A stretch of 64,000 bases of DNA from Micromonospora sp. CP22 (GCF_009712475.1 NZ_VCJO01000001.1:659840-723839); one strand, 5' to 3'; numbered from the stretch's first letter, positions 32,657 to 41,601 are shown. A program made the numbers and translations. Notes: generated by a model not told the origin, from the letters alone.

Positions 32657-35600
32657 GTGGACAACGCCTACCCCTGCCCGGCCTGCGGTTCCCCGGCCAA
32701 TCTGAACTCCGGCTGCTCCGGCTGCGGCCGACCGCCACACCCGGCAGCCGCCGAGGTGATCCGGCTCGACCGGGAGATCGTCGTGTTGGGCGGCGAGGTG
32801 CAGCGGGCCCGTCAGGCGTACGAGGGGCTGCGCGGTCGGCTGGAGGCGGTACGGCGGCGGCGAGGCGAGTTGGCCGCCGCGATCCGGACGGAGTTCCCGG
32901 TGCCCGCCGTACCGCCGGTCGGTGGCGGGGCACCGGCGGTCGGCGGGTACGCGCGCCCGGTGCCGGTGGCGGCCTCCGCCGGACGGCCCGTCGAGGTGCC
33001 GGTTCGCCCGGGAGGTGCCGAAGCCTCCACGCGTACCGTGCAGGGCCTGCTCTTCGTGCTGGGCGGCCTGCTGCTCGGCACGGCGGCCATGGTCTTCGCG
33101 GCGGTGGCCTGGGCATCGGTCGGGGTGGCCGGTCGGGCGCTGATCCTGCTGGCGTTCACCGCGTTGCTGCTGGCGGTGCCACTGGTGGCCCGCTGGCGGG
33201 GGCTGCGCGGCACCGCCGAGACCTTCGCCGCCGTCGGGCTGCTGCTGGTGCTGCTCGACGGGTACGCCGCCTGGTCGGTCGACCTGTTCGCGGTGACCAC
33301 CTGGCCGGGCAGCCGGTACGCCGCGCTGGTGGCGGTGGTCGGTGCGGCGGTGGCGGTCGGTTACGCCCGACTCAGCCGCCTGGTGGTGCCGTGGTTCGCC
33401 GCGCTGCTCGTCGCCCAGCCGGTGCTGCCGTTGTTCGCCGCCGAGGCGCGCCCGGAACCGGCCGGATGGGCGGTGGTCTTCGTCGGGGTGGCGGTTGTCG
33501 ACCTGGCGGTGGTGGTCGCCCTGCGGCAGCGCGCCGGTGTGGTCGCGGGCGAGGGGGCCGCGACGACACCGGCACTGCGGCTGGCCGGCACGGCGCTGGC
33601 CTGGATCGGGTTCGCCGGCTGGCTGCTGCTCGCCGCGGGTTGTGCGCTGGTGCCGCTACTGGTCGGTCGGGCCGGTGGCGTACCGCTGCTGGCCGGCGGG
33701 CCGATGCTGCTGGTGGCGCTGACCGCGTTCGGCGCGGCGCTGCTGACCGGCGGTGACCCGGCACGGACGTTGGCGGGTGGTGCGCTGGTGCCGGTGCTGG
33801 CCGGTGCGGTCGTCCGCCCGGTGGTGCAGGTACGCCCCTCGGTGTGGCTGCTGGTGTCGGCGCTGGTCGTGGTGGGGCTGGCCGCTGCCGTACGGCTGCT
33901 TCCGAGCGGCTGGCGGACCGGTCCACGGGTGGGGGCGTTGCTGGTCGCCGGTGGCGCGGGAGCGCTGGCGGCGCTGACCGGGCTCCTGCTGGCCGGCACC
34001 GCCGTGGGCCGGTCGTTGCCGCCGTGGCGGGGGGCCGAGGCGGGGCCGGCCTTCGCCTGGGGTTGGCAGTTGCCGCTGGTGGTGGCGCTGTCCTCGGTCG
34101 CGGCGGCCCTGCTGCTGTCCCGGGTGGCTCGTCCGGCGGTGCTGCTGGTCGGTGCCGCCGCGACCGTGTTCGCGGTGCCGGTGGCCTGGGCCGCGCCCTG
34201 GCCGGCCGTGGTCGCGATCGACCTCGTGGTGGGGGCGGTGTTGCTGGTCGCGGCGGTGGCTCGCCCGGCGCTGCCCACGCCGCTGGTGCTGATCTCGGCG
34301 GCCGCCGGTGCGGCGTTGCTCGGGCACGGGTTGTTGGTCGGCTTGGCCGAGCCCGCCGGTGCCGGTGTCGCCTGCGCGGTGATCGCGGCCGTCGGCGTCG
34401 GTGTGGCGGCCCTCGGTCGGCACGGGAACCTGCCACGGCGGGTCGTGGCCGGGTGCGGGCTGGCCGCCACCGTACTCGTGGTCCCGGCGGGAGCGGCGAT
34501 CACGATGATCGGCCTCGGTGCCCCGCCGTGGTGGCAGGCCCGAGCCGCGTTGGCCGCCGTCGCGCTGCCGGCGGTGGTGTTGCTCGCGCTGCCTCGTTCC
34601 TGGTCCGACCTGACCGGGTACGCCTCGACCGGGCTCGCCGTGGTGGCGGTGCTGACCGGCCTGTCGCCCCTGGTCGTACCGGGCGATGAGCGGGTGACGG
34701 TGTACGCGGCGGTGGCCGCGTCGCTCGTCGCGCTCGCCGGGTTCCGGGCCGGCCGGGCACGGCCGTTGTCGGTGGCCGGGTTGGGTCTGGCCGGGGTGGC
34801 GGTGCTGGCGGCCCTGCCGATGGTGGTGACCGCCCTGCTGACGCCGTACGGTCCGCCGCCGGCGGTTTGGTCCGGCGTGCCGACGGTCCAGCCGTCGCCG
34901 GGGGCGCTTCCGGTCGGCCTGGCCCTGCTGCTGCTGTCGTTGGCGGCCCTGATCGCCGGGCTCGCACCCGGGGACACCCCGACCGGTATGCGTGGTGTGT
35001 GGTGGCGGGCCGCCGGTCTGATGCTGCCCTTCGTGGCCGCCGCCGGTCTGGTGCTGCTGGTCGCCGCCGAGGTGCCCTGGCCGGTGGTGCCGGCAGTGGC
35101 GCTGCTGGGCGGGGTGGCTGTGCTGGCGACCGCCGCACTGCGGGCCCCGGGTAGGGCGTTCGTCGGGACGGCCATCCCGGTCGGGTTGGTGCTGGCCGGG
35201 GGCGGGTTGCTCAACGTGCAGGCGACCCGGGCCGGCACTCTGGCTGCGGCGGGTCTGTTGGTGGTGGCGGCGACGATCGTCGGAGTGGGCGCACGTCACG
35301 TCACGGCACGTCTGCTCGGCTGGCTGGTCGCGGTGGCGGCGGCGACCGGGTTCGCGGTCACCGCCCCACTGGCCGCGGGGCAACCGCTACGGGTGGCGGC
35401 GTTCGCGGTGCTCGGTGTCGCCGCGCTCACCCTCGCGCTGGCCGCGACGCTGCCGTCGGGCCGGCCGAATCCGCCCGCCGCCGAGGCTGCCACGCGACCT
35501 GCGCCGGAGTCCCTGCTGAACCGGGTGCTGGACGCCGTCGCACAGGCGGTCGCGTTGCTCGCGCTGCTGCTCACCCTGGGTGCCCTTCGGCACGCCGCGA

Positions 35601-36175
35601 CGGTCTGCGTGCTCTGGGGCGTCGCGATGGGCGTGCGGCTGTTGCGCCGGGGCGAGTCGACCGGTCGGCGTTGGCTCTTCGCCGGTATCGGCGGTGGCAG
35701 CGAACTGCTGGCCGTCTGGCTGCTGCTCGCAGCCGGCGGGGTGACCGTGCTGGAGGCATACACGGTCCCGGTGGCGGCGGTGGCACTGGTCGCTGGTGCG
35801 GTGGGGCTGCGTACCCGCGCGGGGTTGAACAGTTGGCTGGCGCTCGGCCCGGGCTTGGCGGCCGCGTTGCTGCCCAGCCTGAACAGCGTGTTGTTCGGGC
35901 CCGACCCGCAGCCCTGGCGGCGGCTGCTGCTCGGTGTCGCCGCGCTCGCCGTGACGCTGCTCGGCGCGGTGCGCCGGTGGCAGGCACCGGTGGTGCTCGG
36001 TGGAGGCACGCTCGGCCTGCTCGCCCTGCACGAGCTGGTGCGTAGCTGGGACCTGTTGCCCCGGTGGGCCTTCCTGGCCGCCGCCGGGCTGGCGTTGATC
36101 GGCTTGGCGACCACCTACGAGCGCCGTCGTCGCGACCTGCTCCGGCTGCGCTCTGCCGTGGGTCGTATGAGCTGA
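32657..36175 (+). CDS. giant polytopic membrane protein with N-terminal zinc ribbon (SCO7613-like)
   Basis: The 1172-residue product begins with a zinc ribbon (CPACG, then CSGCG), continues with a helical segment of about 45 residues (RLDREIVVLGGEVQRARQAY), a flexible Pro/Val/Gly linker, and then roughly 30 membrane segments rich in Ala, Leu and Val to the C-terminus. It resembles the actinobacterial SCO7613-type membrane proteins, for which I know no function. The GTG at 32657 has AAGGA about 8 nt upstream. The gene is followed by a small hairpin. The size and near absence of loops suggest a membrane scaffold or transporter-like body, but nothing in the sequence decides this. Confidence 0.75.
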   Translation: MDNAYPCPACGSPANLNSGCSGCGRPPHPAAAEVIRLDREIVVLGGEVQRARQAYEGLRGRLEAVRRRRGELAAAIRTEFPVPAVPPVGGGAPAVGGYARPVPVAASAGRPVEVPVRPGGAEASTRTVQGLLFVLGGLLLGTAAMVFAAVAWASVGVAGRALILLAFTALLLAVPLVARWRGLRGTAETFAAVGLLLVLLDGYAAWSVDLFAVTTWPGSRYAALVAVVGAAVAVGYARLSRLVVPWFAALLVAQPVLPLFAAEARPEPAGWAVVFVGVAVVDLAVVVALRQRAGVVAGEGAATTPALRLAGTALAWIGFAGWLLLAAGCALVPLLVGRAGGVPLLAGGPMLLVALTAFGAALLTGGDPARTLAGGALVPVLAGAVVRPVVQVRPSVWLLVSALVVVGLAAAVRLLPSGWRTGPRVGALLVAGGAGALAALTGLLLAGTAVGRSLPPWRGAEAGPAFAWGWQLPLVVALSSVAAALLLSRVARPAVLLVGAAATVFAVPVAWAAPWPAVVAIDLVVGAVLLVAAVARPALPTPLVLISAAAGAALLGHGLLVGLAEPAGAGVACAVIAAVGVGVAALGRHGNLPRRVVAGCGLAATVLVVPAGAAITMIGLGAPPWWQARAALAAVALPAVVLLALPRSWSDLTGYASTGLAVVAVLTGLSPLVVPGDERVTVYAAVAASLVALAGFRAGRARPLSVAGLGLAGVAVLAALPMVVTALLTPYGPPPAVWSGVPTVQPSPGALPVGLALLLLSLAALIAGLAPGDTPTGMRGVWWRAAGLMLPFVAAAGLVLLVAAEVPWPVVPAVALLGGVAVLATAALRAPGRAFVGTAIPVGLVLAGGGLLNVQATRAGTLAAAGLLVVAATIVGVGARHVTARLLGWLVAVAAATGFAVTAPLAAGQPLRVAAFAVLGVAALTLALAATLPSGRPNPPAAEAATRPAPESLLNRVLDAVAQAVALLALLLTLGALRHAATVCVLWGVAMGVRLLRRGESTGRRWLFAGIGGGSELLAVWLLLAAGGVTVLEAYTVPVAAVALVAGAVGLRTRAGLNSWLALGPGLAAALLPSLNSVLFGPDPQPWRRLLLGVAALAVTLLGAVRRWQAPVVLGGGTLGLLALHELVRSWDLLPRWAFLAAAGLALIGLATTYERRRRDLLRLRSAVGRMS

Positions 36176-36192
36176 CCAGGCTCCGCGGGTGC

Positions 36193-36208
36193 GGCACCGT
36201 GTGGTGCC
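36193..36208 (+). terminator. small hairpin after the giant membrane-protein gene
   Basis: GGCACC (36193-36198), loop GTGT, GGTGCC (36203-36208), 18 bp after the stop codon. Confidence 0.4.
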
Positions 36209-36237
36209 ATGCTGACGGCATTGTGGGCCATTAGAGC

Positions 36238-36263
36238 TTGGCGTGATGCCAAACATGTGCCAA
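36238..36263. promoter_or_regulatory. probable operator upstream of the RHH gene
   Basis: TTGGC at 36238, GCCAA at 36248 and GCCAA at 36259 make one inverted and one direct repeat: TGCCAA recurs with an 11-bp period (36247 and 36258). It lies 10-35 bp before a gene for a ribbon-helix-helix protein, so autorepression is plausible. Confidence 0.45.
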
Positions 36264-36272
36264 GATGGCGCC

Positions 36273-36797
36273 ATGGATGTCACCCCGTATGTGAGCAACC
36301 TCGGCCGCGAGTTCGCCACGCTCGCCGAAGCCGGCGGTGAGGATGCGCGTGCGCTGGTCGAGCGGCTGACCGGCTCGCTTGAGTCGGCGATCCGGATGAC
36401 CCTGCTGGACGTGCTGTCGGCGGCAGCCGACGAGATCACCCGGGACATGGCTCCGGGCTCGGTGGAACTACGCCTGCGCGGTCGCGAGCCCGGTTTCGTG
36501 GTCAACCTGCCACCGGCCGAGCCGGACGGTGGGGCACCGACCGCGACGACCGCGGCGGACACCGCCGACGACCTGCTTGCTGCCGAGGACGGTCCGGTGG
36601 CACGCATCAACGTACGCATGCCCGAGCAGCTCAAGACGGCGATCGAGGAGGCTGCGGCGAAGGAGGGGCGCTCGGTCAACGCCTGGCTGGTCCGGTCGGC
36701 CGCCGCCGCACTGCAACGGCCCGACCGCGACCAGCGCACCACGCCACGCAGCAGTGCGAAACGAGCCAAACAGGGCCTGACCGGCTGGGTGCGCTGA
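36273..36797 (+). CDS. ribbon-helix-helix (HicB/Arc-like) regulator
   Basis: A 174-residue protein. Residues 1-60 are helical (VSNLGREFATLAEAG, ALVERLTGSLESAIRMTLLDVL), followed by an acidic linker and a C-terminal RHH domain at about 111-148 (INVRMPEQLKTAIEEAAAKEG, then SVNAWLVRSAAAAL). RHH proteins dimerise to bind DNA with the strand INVRM. It is often annotated as a HicB-like antitoxin, but no HicA toxin is adjacent. The ATG at 36273 is chosen since the preceding codons lie in the repeat-containing operator. A DUF4097 gene follows 75 bp downstream. Confidence 0.78.
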   Translation: MDVTPYVSNLGREFATLAEAGGEDARALVERLTGSLESAIRMTLLDVLSAAADEITRDMAPGSVELRLRGREPGFVVNLPPAEPDGGAPTATTAADTADDLLAAEDGPVARINVRMPEQLKTAIEEAAAKEGRSVNAWLVRSAAAALQRPDRDQRTTPRSSAKRAKQGLTGWVR

Positions 36798-36872
36798 CCG
36801 CGCCGCTCGGCTTTCCACCTCACGCCCCCGATTTGCGGGGACGACCCAGCTACCCAGGAAGTGGGGACCACC

Positions 36873-37712
36873 ATGCCTGTTTTCGACACGCCCGCAGCCA
36901 TCTCCGTCTCGGTCGAGATCGGTGTCGGCAACGTACGCGTGACCGCCAGCGACCGGACCGACACGGTCGTCGAGGTCCGGCCGAGTGACGCGGCCGACGA
37001 GTCGGATGTGCAAGCCGCCGCCCAGATCCGGATCGACTACGCCGACGGCACGCTGCGCGTCACCGGGCCCCGGCGCGCCTTCGACCTCGCCAGGAAGACC
37101 AGGTCGGTCGACCTGACCGTCGAACTGCCCAGCGACTCCCGGCTCGACGCGCACCTGCTGCTGGGGGACGTCCGCGCTACCGGTCGGCTCGGCGAGTGCC
37201 GGGTCAAGACCACCGGCCACGTGTGGCTCGAACGGACCGGCTCGCTGCGCCTGCACACCGGATTCGGTCACCTCACCGCTGACGAGGTCACCGGCGACGC
37301 GCAGGTCTCCACCGGCTCGGGGAAGATCCAGATCGGCGAGATCGCGGGCACCGCGGAGGTCAAGAACTCCAACGGCGACACCACGATCGGTGCGGTCGGC
37401 GGCGACGTGCGGGTCCGTAACGCCAACGGTGCCATCGACCTCGCGCGGGCCGGTGCCAGCGTCGACGTGAAGACCTCCAACGGCAGCATCCACCTCCGTG
37501 AGGTGGTACGCGGTGAGGTCGTCCTCGCCACCGCCGCAGGCGACCTGGACATCGGTATCGCCGAAGGCACCGCCGCCTGGCTTGAGGTGCACACCAACTT
37601 CGGGCAGGTGCGCAACCTGCTCCAGGACGCCACCCGGCCGGAAGCCGGCGACAAGACGGTCGAGGTACGCGGGCGCACCTCCTACGGCGACATCACCGTC
37701 CACCGCGCCTGA
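36873..37712 (+). CDS. DUF4097 beta-strand repeat protein
   Basis: A 279-residue protein of repeated short strands in the DUF4097 style: VGNVRVTASD, LLGDVRATGRLG, TGFGHLTADEVTGDAQVSTG, SNGDTTIGAVGGDVRVRNANG, TSNGSIHLREVVRGEV. This would fold as a right-handed beta-helix-like stack. No signal peptide or membrane segment, so cytosolic. The ATG at 36873 has GGGGA about 7 nt upstream. Pairing with an RHH regulator upstream is common in actinobacteria and suggests a joint but unknown role. Confidence 0.8.
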   Translation: MPVFDTPAAISVSVEIGVGNVRVTASDRTDTVVEVRPSDAADESDVQAAAQIRIDYADGTLRVTGPRRAFDLARKTRSVDLTVELPSDSRLDAHLLLGDVRATGRLGECRVKTTGHVWLERTGSLRLHTGFGHLTADEVTGDAQVSTGSGKIQIGEIAGTAEVKNSNGDTTIGAVGGDVRVRNANGAIDLARAGASVDVKTSNGSIHLREVVRGEVVLATAAGDLDIGIAEGTAAWLEVHTNFGQVRNLLQDATRPEAGDKTVEVRGRTSYGDITVHRA

Positions 37713-37816
37713 CCGCACCGGATCCGGAAGAAAAGATCATGACGGGTACCCGGTGGCCACCACCGGTCTCCGCCCGATGGGCCGGTCACCGCTGCGGTGG
37801 TATCGGCCGGCACCGG

Positions 37817-37822
37817 TAGGGT
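37817..37822 (+). promoter_or_regulatory. -10 element of a probable leaderless gene
   Basis: TAGGGT ends 6 nt before the ATG at 37829. Confidence 0.45.
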
Positions 37823-37828
37823 CTGGCC

Positions 37829-38122
37829 ATGGCAGAGGTGCTCACCGCCGAGGCGGTGCGAAACGAGCTGGGTGGGCTGGCGGGCTGGTCGGGAGACCCC
37901 GCCGGGATCACCCGAACCGTGGAGCTGGCCAGCTTCCCGGACGCCATCGCGGTGGTCGACCGGGTCGCCGCCACGGCCGAGGAACAGGACCACCACCCCG
38001 ACATCGACATCCGGTGGCGCACGGTGACCTTCCGCTGCACGACCCACTCGGCCGGCGGGGTCACCATGCGTGACATCCGGCTGGCCCGGCGGATCGACGA
38101 GATCGTGGAGGGTGCCCGATGA
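37829..38122 (+). CDS. pterin-4a-carbinolamine dehydratase
   Basis: This 97-residue enzyme dehydrates 4a-hydroxytetrahydropterin, recycling the cofactor of aromatic amino acid hydroxylases; some homologues act in molybdopterin or other metabolism. The active-site motif EEQDHHPDIDIRW carries the two histidines and Pro-Asp, followed by TVTFRCTTHSAGGVT. TAGGGT-N6 precedes the ATG, so the message is probably leaderless. The stop codon overlaps the next ATG by 4 bp (ATGA). No pterin-dependent hydroxylase is nearby. Confidence 0.88.
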   Translation: MAEVLTAEAVRNELGGLAGWSGDPAGITRTVELASFPDAIAVVDRVAATAEEQDHHPDIDIRWRTVTFRCTTHSAGGVTMRDIRLARRIDEIVEGAR

Positions 38123-39267
38123 GGTTCGAGATCAGCAAGGTGCTGGACGCCATCGAGGGGCGGGTCTGCACCGACCCGCAACTGGCCCGTGCGGTGCTGG
38201 ACCTGGCCGAGATCATCCGCTACCAGGATCTCGACGGCGGTCGTCCGGCCAGCTCGCTGCGGCTCGGCATGGTCATCGACGCGCTGGCGCGCAGCCTGGA
38301 GGAGGACAGCGTCCCGGTCTATGCGGTGGTGCACCGGGGGATGCTCTCCGACGCCGACCTCACCTCCAACGAGCGCATGGTGGTGCGCAGGTGGGCCGAC
38401 GACGGTCTGGTGGAGGTGCTCGACAACCCTGGTGACCGGATGCTGGAGGTGGCCGACCTGCTCGGTCTGCCGGTGCTCAGCCGGGTCCGCTTCGACGGTC
38501 TGCGCGGACGGTTCCCCTGGTTGGTGGAGCAGCCGGGTCGGATCGTGGCGCCGGTGCCGGGTGCCGGTGGCCCGGTCTTCATCGCCCACGTCGGCGGCGG
38601 TCACACACCGCTCGCCGGTCCACCCGCACCGGCCGCCGCCAAGCTGCTGTCCCGCGAGTGGCGCTGCCCGGAGTCGGGCTGCACCCTGTTCGGCGGTGCC
38701 GGCGGCGGCGGTGCCTTCGCCGACCTGGCCCGGATCGACCGTGCGCCGACCGGGCAACCGCCGCCGTCGCTGCGCAACGGCGTACCCACCTGCCCCCGGC
38801 ACGGCACGCGGCTGCGGGACGCCGGTCCCCGACCGCGCAGCGAGGTCCTCGCGGTACGCGTCGGTGGCCTGATCCGCCGTCGGTTCGTGGTCACCGAGGA
38901 ACAGCCGGTGATGATCGGCCGCGCGCCGGAGGGCACCGGCGGCATCATGCTCGGCCAGTGGCTCAACGACGAGGCGCGGCGTTGGATCAGCCGTAACCAC
39001 CTGCGGCTGGAACTGCGCGGCAGCGACATCGTCGCCATCGACGTCAGCACCAACGGCTCCGGCGTACGGCCGGGTGGCTCCATGGCGGAGGCGGACCGGA
39101 TCCCGCTGACCCCGCAGCAGTCCCGGGTGCTCGGCGCCGGTGACATGGTGGAGCTGTACCCGGGCGTGCAGGTCGGCCGTCCGAGCGAGTTTCCGTCGGG
39201 AGCACCGTACAACCCGGACTCGGTGATGTCCGAGGCGCCGACCATGGCGATGCGCCTACCCCGCTGA
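38119..39267 (+). CDS. FHA-domain protein with a zinc-ribbon-like segment
   Basis: A 382-residue protein. The first 150 residues are helical and unassigned (EISKVLDAIEGRVCTDPQLARAVLDLAE). A Cys-rich part follows, WRCPESGCTLFGG and VPTCPRHGTRL, that could bind zinc. The FHA domain (about 255-365) reads VMIGRAPEG, then WISRNHLRLELRGSDIVAIDVSTNGS, with the Arg, Ser, Asn-His and Thr-Asn-Gly residues needed for phosphothreonine binding. It probably acts downstream of Ser/Thr kinases such as the one at 28689. It is coupled to the pterin dehydratase by a 4-bp overlap. Confidence 0.83.
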   Translation: MRFEISKVLDAIEGRVCTDPQLARAVLDLAEIIRYQDLDGGRPASSLRLGMVIDALARSLEEDSVPVYAVVHRGMLSDADLTSNERMVVRRWADDGLVEVLDNPGDRMLEVADLLGLPVLSRVRFDGLRGRFPWLVEQPGRIVAPVPGAGGPVFIAHVGGGHTPLAGPPAPAAAKLLSREWRCPESGCTLFGGAGGGGAFADLARIDRAPTGQPPPSLRNGVPTCPRHGTRLRDAGPRPRSEVLAVRVGGLIRRRFVVTEEQPVMIGRAPEGTGGIMLGQWLNDEARRWISRNHLRLELRGSDIVAIDVSTNGSGVRPGGSMAEADRIPLTPQQSRVLGAGDMVELYPGVQVGRPSEFPSGAPYNPDSVMSEAPTMAMRLPR

Positions 39268-39277
39268 GACCTGACCC

Positions 39278-39306
39278 CGGGTGGGCGTGCCCCGCACGCC
39301 CACCCG
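39278..39306. terminator. bidirectional hairpin between convergent genes
   Basis: CGGGTGGGCGTGC (39278-39290) and GCACGCCCACCCG (39294-39306) form a perfect 13-bp stem with a CCC loop between the FHA gene and rocD. Confidence 0.8.
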
Positions 39307-39320
39307 GACGGTACGACCGC

Positions 39321-40535
39321 TCAGCTGGCCAGGACGGCGGCCACCTGTGCCACCGCGTGGTCGATCTCCTCTTCGGTGATCACCAGCGGCGGGGCGAGTC
39401 GGATGGTCGAGCCGTGCGTGTCCTTGGCCAGTACCCCCCGCGCCATCAGCCGTTCGCAGGCCACCCGGCCGCTCATCAGCGACGGGTCGATGTCCAGACC
39501 GGCCCAGAGGCCCCGGCCGCGTACCGCGACCAGACCCTTGCCGATCAGCCCGCGCAGGCCGGTGTGCAGTCGCTCGCCCAACTCGGTGGAGCGGCGCTGG
39601 AACTCGCCGGTCGCCAGCAGCCGGACCACCTCGGTCGCCACCGCGCAGGCCAGCGGGTTGCCACCGAAGGTGGAACCGTGCTGGCCGGGGCGCAGGACGC
39701 CGAGTACGTCGGTGTCGGCGGCCACCGCGGAGACCGGCACGATGCCGCCGCCGAGCGCCTTGCCCAGCAGGTACATGTCGGGCACGACGCCTTCCTGCTC
39801 GCACGCGAACGTGGTGCCGGTGCGGCCCAGGCCGGACTGGATCTCGTCGGCGATGAACAGCACGTCGCGTTCGGTGCAGAGCCGTCGGACGCCCGGTAGG
39901 TAGCCCTCGGGCGGCACGACCACGCCCTGCTCGCCCTGGATCGGCTCCAGCAGCACGGCGACGGTGTGCTCGTCGATCGCCTCGGTCAGCGCGGCCAGGC
40001 CACCGTAGGGGACGATCCGGAAGCCCGGGGTGTACGGCCCGAAGTCGGCTCGGGCGTCGGAGTCGGTGGAGAAGCTGACGATGGTGGTCGTACGCCCGTG
40101 GAAGTTGCCCTCCGCGACCACGATGTTGGCCTGGTCGGCCGGCACCCCCTTGACCTGGTAGCCCCACTTGCGGGCCACCTTGATGCCGGTCTCGACAGCC
40201 TCGGCCCCGGTGTTCATCGGCAGCACCAGGTCCTTGCCGCACAGCGCCGCCAGCTCGCGGCAGAAGTCGGCGAACTGGTCGTGGATGAACGCCCGGCTGG
40301 TCAACGTCAACCGGTCGAGCTGGGCGTGCGCGGCGGCGATCAGCGTCGGGTGCCGGTGGCCGAAGTTCAGCGCCGAGTAGCCGGCCAGGCAGTCGAGGTA
40401 GCGCCGGCCGTCCACATCGGTCACCCAGGCGCCCTCGGCGGAGGAGATCACCACCGGCAGCGGGTGATAGTTGTGCGCGGTGTGCCGCTCCGCGTCCTGC
40501 ACCGCGACAGGAGTCCGGAGCATGTCCTCGATCAT
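39321..40535 (-). CDS. rocD: ornithine aminotransferase
   Basis: RocD moves the delta-amino group of ornithine to 2-oxoglutarate, giving glutamate semialdehyde. The 404-residue class III PLP enzyme has NYHPLPVVI, DGRRYLDCLAGYSALNFGH, NTGAEAVETGIKVARKWGY, EGNFHGRTTTIVSFS, LFIADEIQSGLGRTG and the PLP lysine in LLGKALGGG. The ATG at 40535 has AAGGCG about 7 nt upstream. It overlaps the ddaH stop by 4 bp. The ddaH-rocD pair turns methylated arginines or arginine-derived ornithine into proline/glutamate metabolism. Confidence 0.94.
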   Translation of the reverse strand: MIEDMLRTPVAVQDAERHTAHNYHPLPVVISSAEGAWVTDVDGRRYLDCLAGYSALNFGHRHPTLIAAAHAQLDRLTLTSRAFIHDQFADFCRELAALCGKDLVLPMNTGAEAVETGIKVARKWGYQVKGVPADQANIVVAEGNFHGRTTTIVSFSTDSDARADFGPYTPGFRIVPYGGLAALTEAIDEHTVAVLLEPIQGEQGVVVPPEGYLPGVRRLCTERDVLFIADEIQSGLGRTGTTFACEQEGVVPDMYLLGKALGGGIVPVSAVAADTDVLGVLRPGQHGSTFGGNPLACAVATEVVRLLATGEFQRRSTELGERLHTGLRGLIGKGLVAVRGRGLWAGLDIDPSLMSGRVACERLMARGVLAKDTHGSTIRLAPPLVITEEEIDHAVAQVAAVLAS

Positions 40536-41353
40536 CGGTTCGCCTTTCCCTGACGGAGTCGCAACGTGCAACACTTCGGGCCGCCGCCGGCCCGACGCAG
40601 CTCGGACAGGTCGACGCCGATCGGCTCGTAGCCCCGCTCGCGCAGCTTGGCGGCCAGGCCGGTGGCCTGCTCGGGCAGCACCACGTGCCGACCGTCGCTG
40701 ACCGCGTTGAGGCCGAGCACCTCCGCGTCGGCCATGGTGGCGTGCACCGCGTCCGGGAAGAGTCGCCGCAGCACGGCCTGACTGCCGGGCGAGAACGCCT
40801 CCGGCAGGTACGCCACGGTGCGCTCGTCGAGCACGGTCAGCGCGGTGTCCAGGTGGTAGAAGCGCGGGTCCACCAGTTGCATGGTGACCACCGGGTACCC
40901 GAAGACCTCCTGGAGCTGGGCGTGCGAGGCGTGCGCGGTGCGGAAACCGGTGCCGGCGAGCAGGTGGTCGCCGGCCAGCAGGACGTCGCCCTCACCCTCG
41001 TTGACGTGCTTCGGGTCGTACATCTCGAAACCGGCGGCCTCGAACCAGGCGCGATACGCGGGGGCCTCGTCGGCGCGTTGCGGATCACGGAACTGCACCG
41101 CCATCGCCTTGCCGTCGATCACGGTGCCGCCGTTGGCGGCGAAGACCATGTCGGGCAGGCCCGGTACCGGAGTGATCTCCTCGACGGTGTGGCCCAGGTC
41201 CAGGTAGATCTGGCGTAGCCGCTCCCACTGGCGAACGGCGAGATCGACGTCGACCGGAGCGGTCGGGTCCATCCAGGGGTTGATCGCGTAGTCGACGGCG
41301 AAGTACGTCGGCCGGCACATCAGGAAGCGCTGGCGGGTGGCGTCCATCGTCAT
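40532..41353 (-). CDS. ddaH: dimethylarginine dimethylaminohydrolase-type amidinotransferase-superfamily enzyme
   Basis: A 273-residue enzyme that should hydrolyse N-omega-dimethylarginine (or arginine) to citrulline. Motifs are CRPTYFAVDYAINPWMD at the start, GLPDMVFAANGG, FRTAHASHAQLQE, the catalytic His in FYHLDTALTVL, and the nucleophile Cys261 in GGPKCCTLRL near the C-terminus. The ATG at 41353 follows AGGA; ATG 41347 is an alternative. It overlaps rocD by 4 bp. No Lrp-type regulator is adjacent, although such pairs are often controlled by one. Confidence 0.9.
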   Translation of the reverse strand: MTMDATRQRFLMCRPTYFAVDYAINPWMDPTAPVDVDLAVRQWERLRQIYLDLGHTVEEITPVPGLPDMVFAANGGTVIDGKAMAVQFRDPQRADEAPAYRAWFEAAGFEMYDPKHVNEGEGDVLLAGDHLLAGTGFRTAHASHAQLQEVFGYPVVTMQLVDPRFYHLDTALTVLDERTVAYLPEAFSPGSQAVLRRLFPDAVHATMADAEVLGLNAVSDGRHVVLPEQATGLAAKLRERGYEPIGVDLSELRRAGGGPKCCTLRLRQGKANR

Positions 41354-41570
41354 GAGTCCTGCTCCCAGGGTCGGGCGCGCCCGGCCACCGTCGGCCCACG
41401 GGCTGGCGCCGTGGCTCAACGGTATGCGGGCCCGACCGGCAGGATCCACCGCGAACCCTTGCATTCAGTGGCAGATCGTTGCGTATAACGCCTGCTTGGT
41501 GGCCGTTCATTGCGCGTGAGGCCGTCGACCCCGATCCGTGTCGGCGGCGGCCGGGCCGACCCCGGACACA
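41354..41570. promoter_or_regulatory. control region upstream of ddaH-rocD
   Basis: No gene is supported in 41354-41701. Within it GCGTATAACGC (41481-41491) is an 11-bp palindrome that includes a minus-strand TTATAC resembling a -10 element, flanked by several TTGC/GCAA words (about 41460-41515). This could be the ddaH promoter with a regulator site. Confidence 0.35.
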
Positions 41571-41601
41571 CGTCAGGGGCGGCGAATCGCCGCCCCTGAC
41601 G
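41571..41601. terminator. near-perfect palindromic hairpin
   Basis: CGTCAGGGGCGGCGA (41571-41585) and TCGCCGCCCCTGACG (41587-41601) are fully complementary over 15 bp with one base between; in RNA a 13-bp stem with a 5-nt loop. It lies 100 bp past the stop of the minus-strand gene ending at 41702. Confidence 0.65.
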
